A DNA stretch of 25,326 nucleotides. Origin: JBFJWR01 sp041623535. Its GTDB lineage: Bacteria > Pseudomonadota > Gammaproteobacteria > Pseudomonadales > JBFGWM01. Location: assembly GCA_041623535.1 (NCBI GenBank), contig JBFJWR010000004.1:1-25326 (forward strand), in the 5' to 3' direction. How positions within the stretch are numbered: the first letter of the stretch is position 1; the number at the start of each line of letters is the position of its first letter. Shown here piece by piece: positions 25,074 through 25,326 of this stretch. The notes beneath the pieces are model-generated. The model searched no databases and was not told the origin of the DNA. It saw only the letters and a program-made list of their open reading frames with translations. The translations under genes were made by a program, and so were the position numbers.

Positions 25074-25326
25074 TCAGTCACGACGCTGCAGGATGCGATG
25101 CCGGAAGGCGTGCGTGTCACCGTCACGGGCCACACCCTCCTCGACGCTTTGCTCCTGCCAGTCCTGCGTGTCCCAATGCGGGAAACGCGTGTCTCCTTCG
25201 ACATCGGCCAGCACCTCGGTCAGGTACAGGCGGTTTGCAACGGGCAGGGCCGCTTCGTACAGTTGCGCACCGCCAATCACCATGATTTCGCCGGCACCAT
25301 CACGCAGGCATAACTCGTCTGCAAGC
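25074..25326 (-). CDS. folA: Dihydrofolate reductase FolA, C-terminal part (cut by window edge)
   Basis: The minus-strand frame is open from the right edge to a TGA at 25074, giving about 83 residues, roughly the C-terminal half of a 160–170-residue DHFR. It reads IMVIGGAQLYEAALP (NADPH-binding GGxxLY motif), then RLYLTEVLADVEGDTRFP, the conserved strand pair of bacterial DHFR. FolA reduces dihydrofolate to tetrahydrofolate for thymidylate and purine synthesis. The start and active-site half lie outside the window. It converges with the thiolase gene with 13 bases between stops. Confidence 0.93.
   Translation of the reverse strand, partial: LADELCLRDGAGEIMVIGGAQLYEAALPVANRLYLTEVLADVEGDTRFPHWDTQDWQEQSVEEGVARDGDTHAFRHRILQRRD

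Noticed and set aside
1..25326. Defence island, prophage, transposon or CRISPR array
   Set aside because: I looked for integrases, transposases, terminal repeats, regularly spaced repeats and toxin–antitoxin pairs and saw none. The genes are mostly housekeeping with uniform composition.
1..25326. tRNA or rRNA genes
   Set aside because: No GGTTCGAATCC-type T-arm with a matching acceptor stem was noticed in the intergenic gaps, all of which are under about 185 bases. A tRNAscan run would settle it.

Overview
The window looks like chromosomal core genome from a GC-rich gammaproteobacterium. The gene order ilvE–waaF–waaC–(waaG)–waaP–kinase–kinase with glnE upstream matches the LPS-core locus of Pseudomonas and relatives. 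The qmcA–nfeD pair, a separate argA next to argE, and class III-like GlnE also fit Gammaproteobacteria. I cannot name the genus. Coding density is high, and I saw no tRNA, rRNA, CRISPR array, insertion sequence or phage gene.

Left block (1–8336, minus strand): glnE, ilvE, waaF, waaC, a waaG remnant, waaP and two more LPS-core-type kinases, the last cut by the window edge. Several start and stop codons overlap by 4 bases, as expected of a translationally coupled operon. This block makes inner-core heptose–phosphate and also holds branched-chain amino acid transamination and glutamine synthetase adenylylation. The main oddity is that waaG, the core glucosyltransferase I gene that should lie between waaC and waaP, survives only as a 52-codon open frame. 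That frame has the typical WaaG N-terminus, a ribosome binding site, and the ATGA overlap with waaP.

Middle block (8368–16239): a 2TM potassium channel with a degenerate RCK-type domain runs divergently from glnE. Next is a minus-strand group of a membrane zinc-ribbon/ankyrin protein, a nucleoside deaminase and pyrF. A small membrane coiled-coil protein of unknown role follows on the plus strand. A minus-strand series then reads, in transcription order, an orphan GspE/PilB-type ATPase, qmcA, nfeD and plsC.

Right block (16421–25060, plus strand): putA (bifunctional proline catabolism), argE, argA, ilvD and an SCP-x-type thiolase. argE and argA act in arginine biosynthesis and ilvD in branched-chain amino acid biosynthesis. 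The 3' part of folA converges from the right edge on the minus strand.

No defence system or other large new system is visible. The items most worth following up are the waaG remnant beside an intact kinase array, and the zinc-ribbon/ankyrin–deaminase pair.
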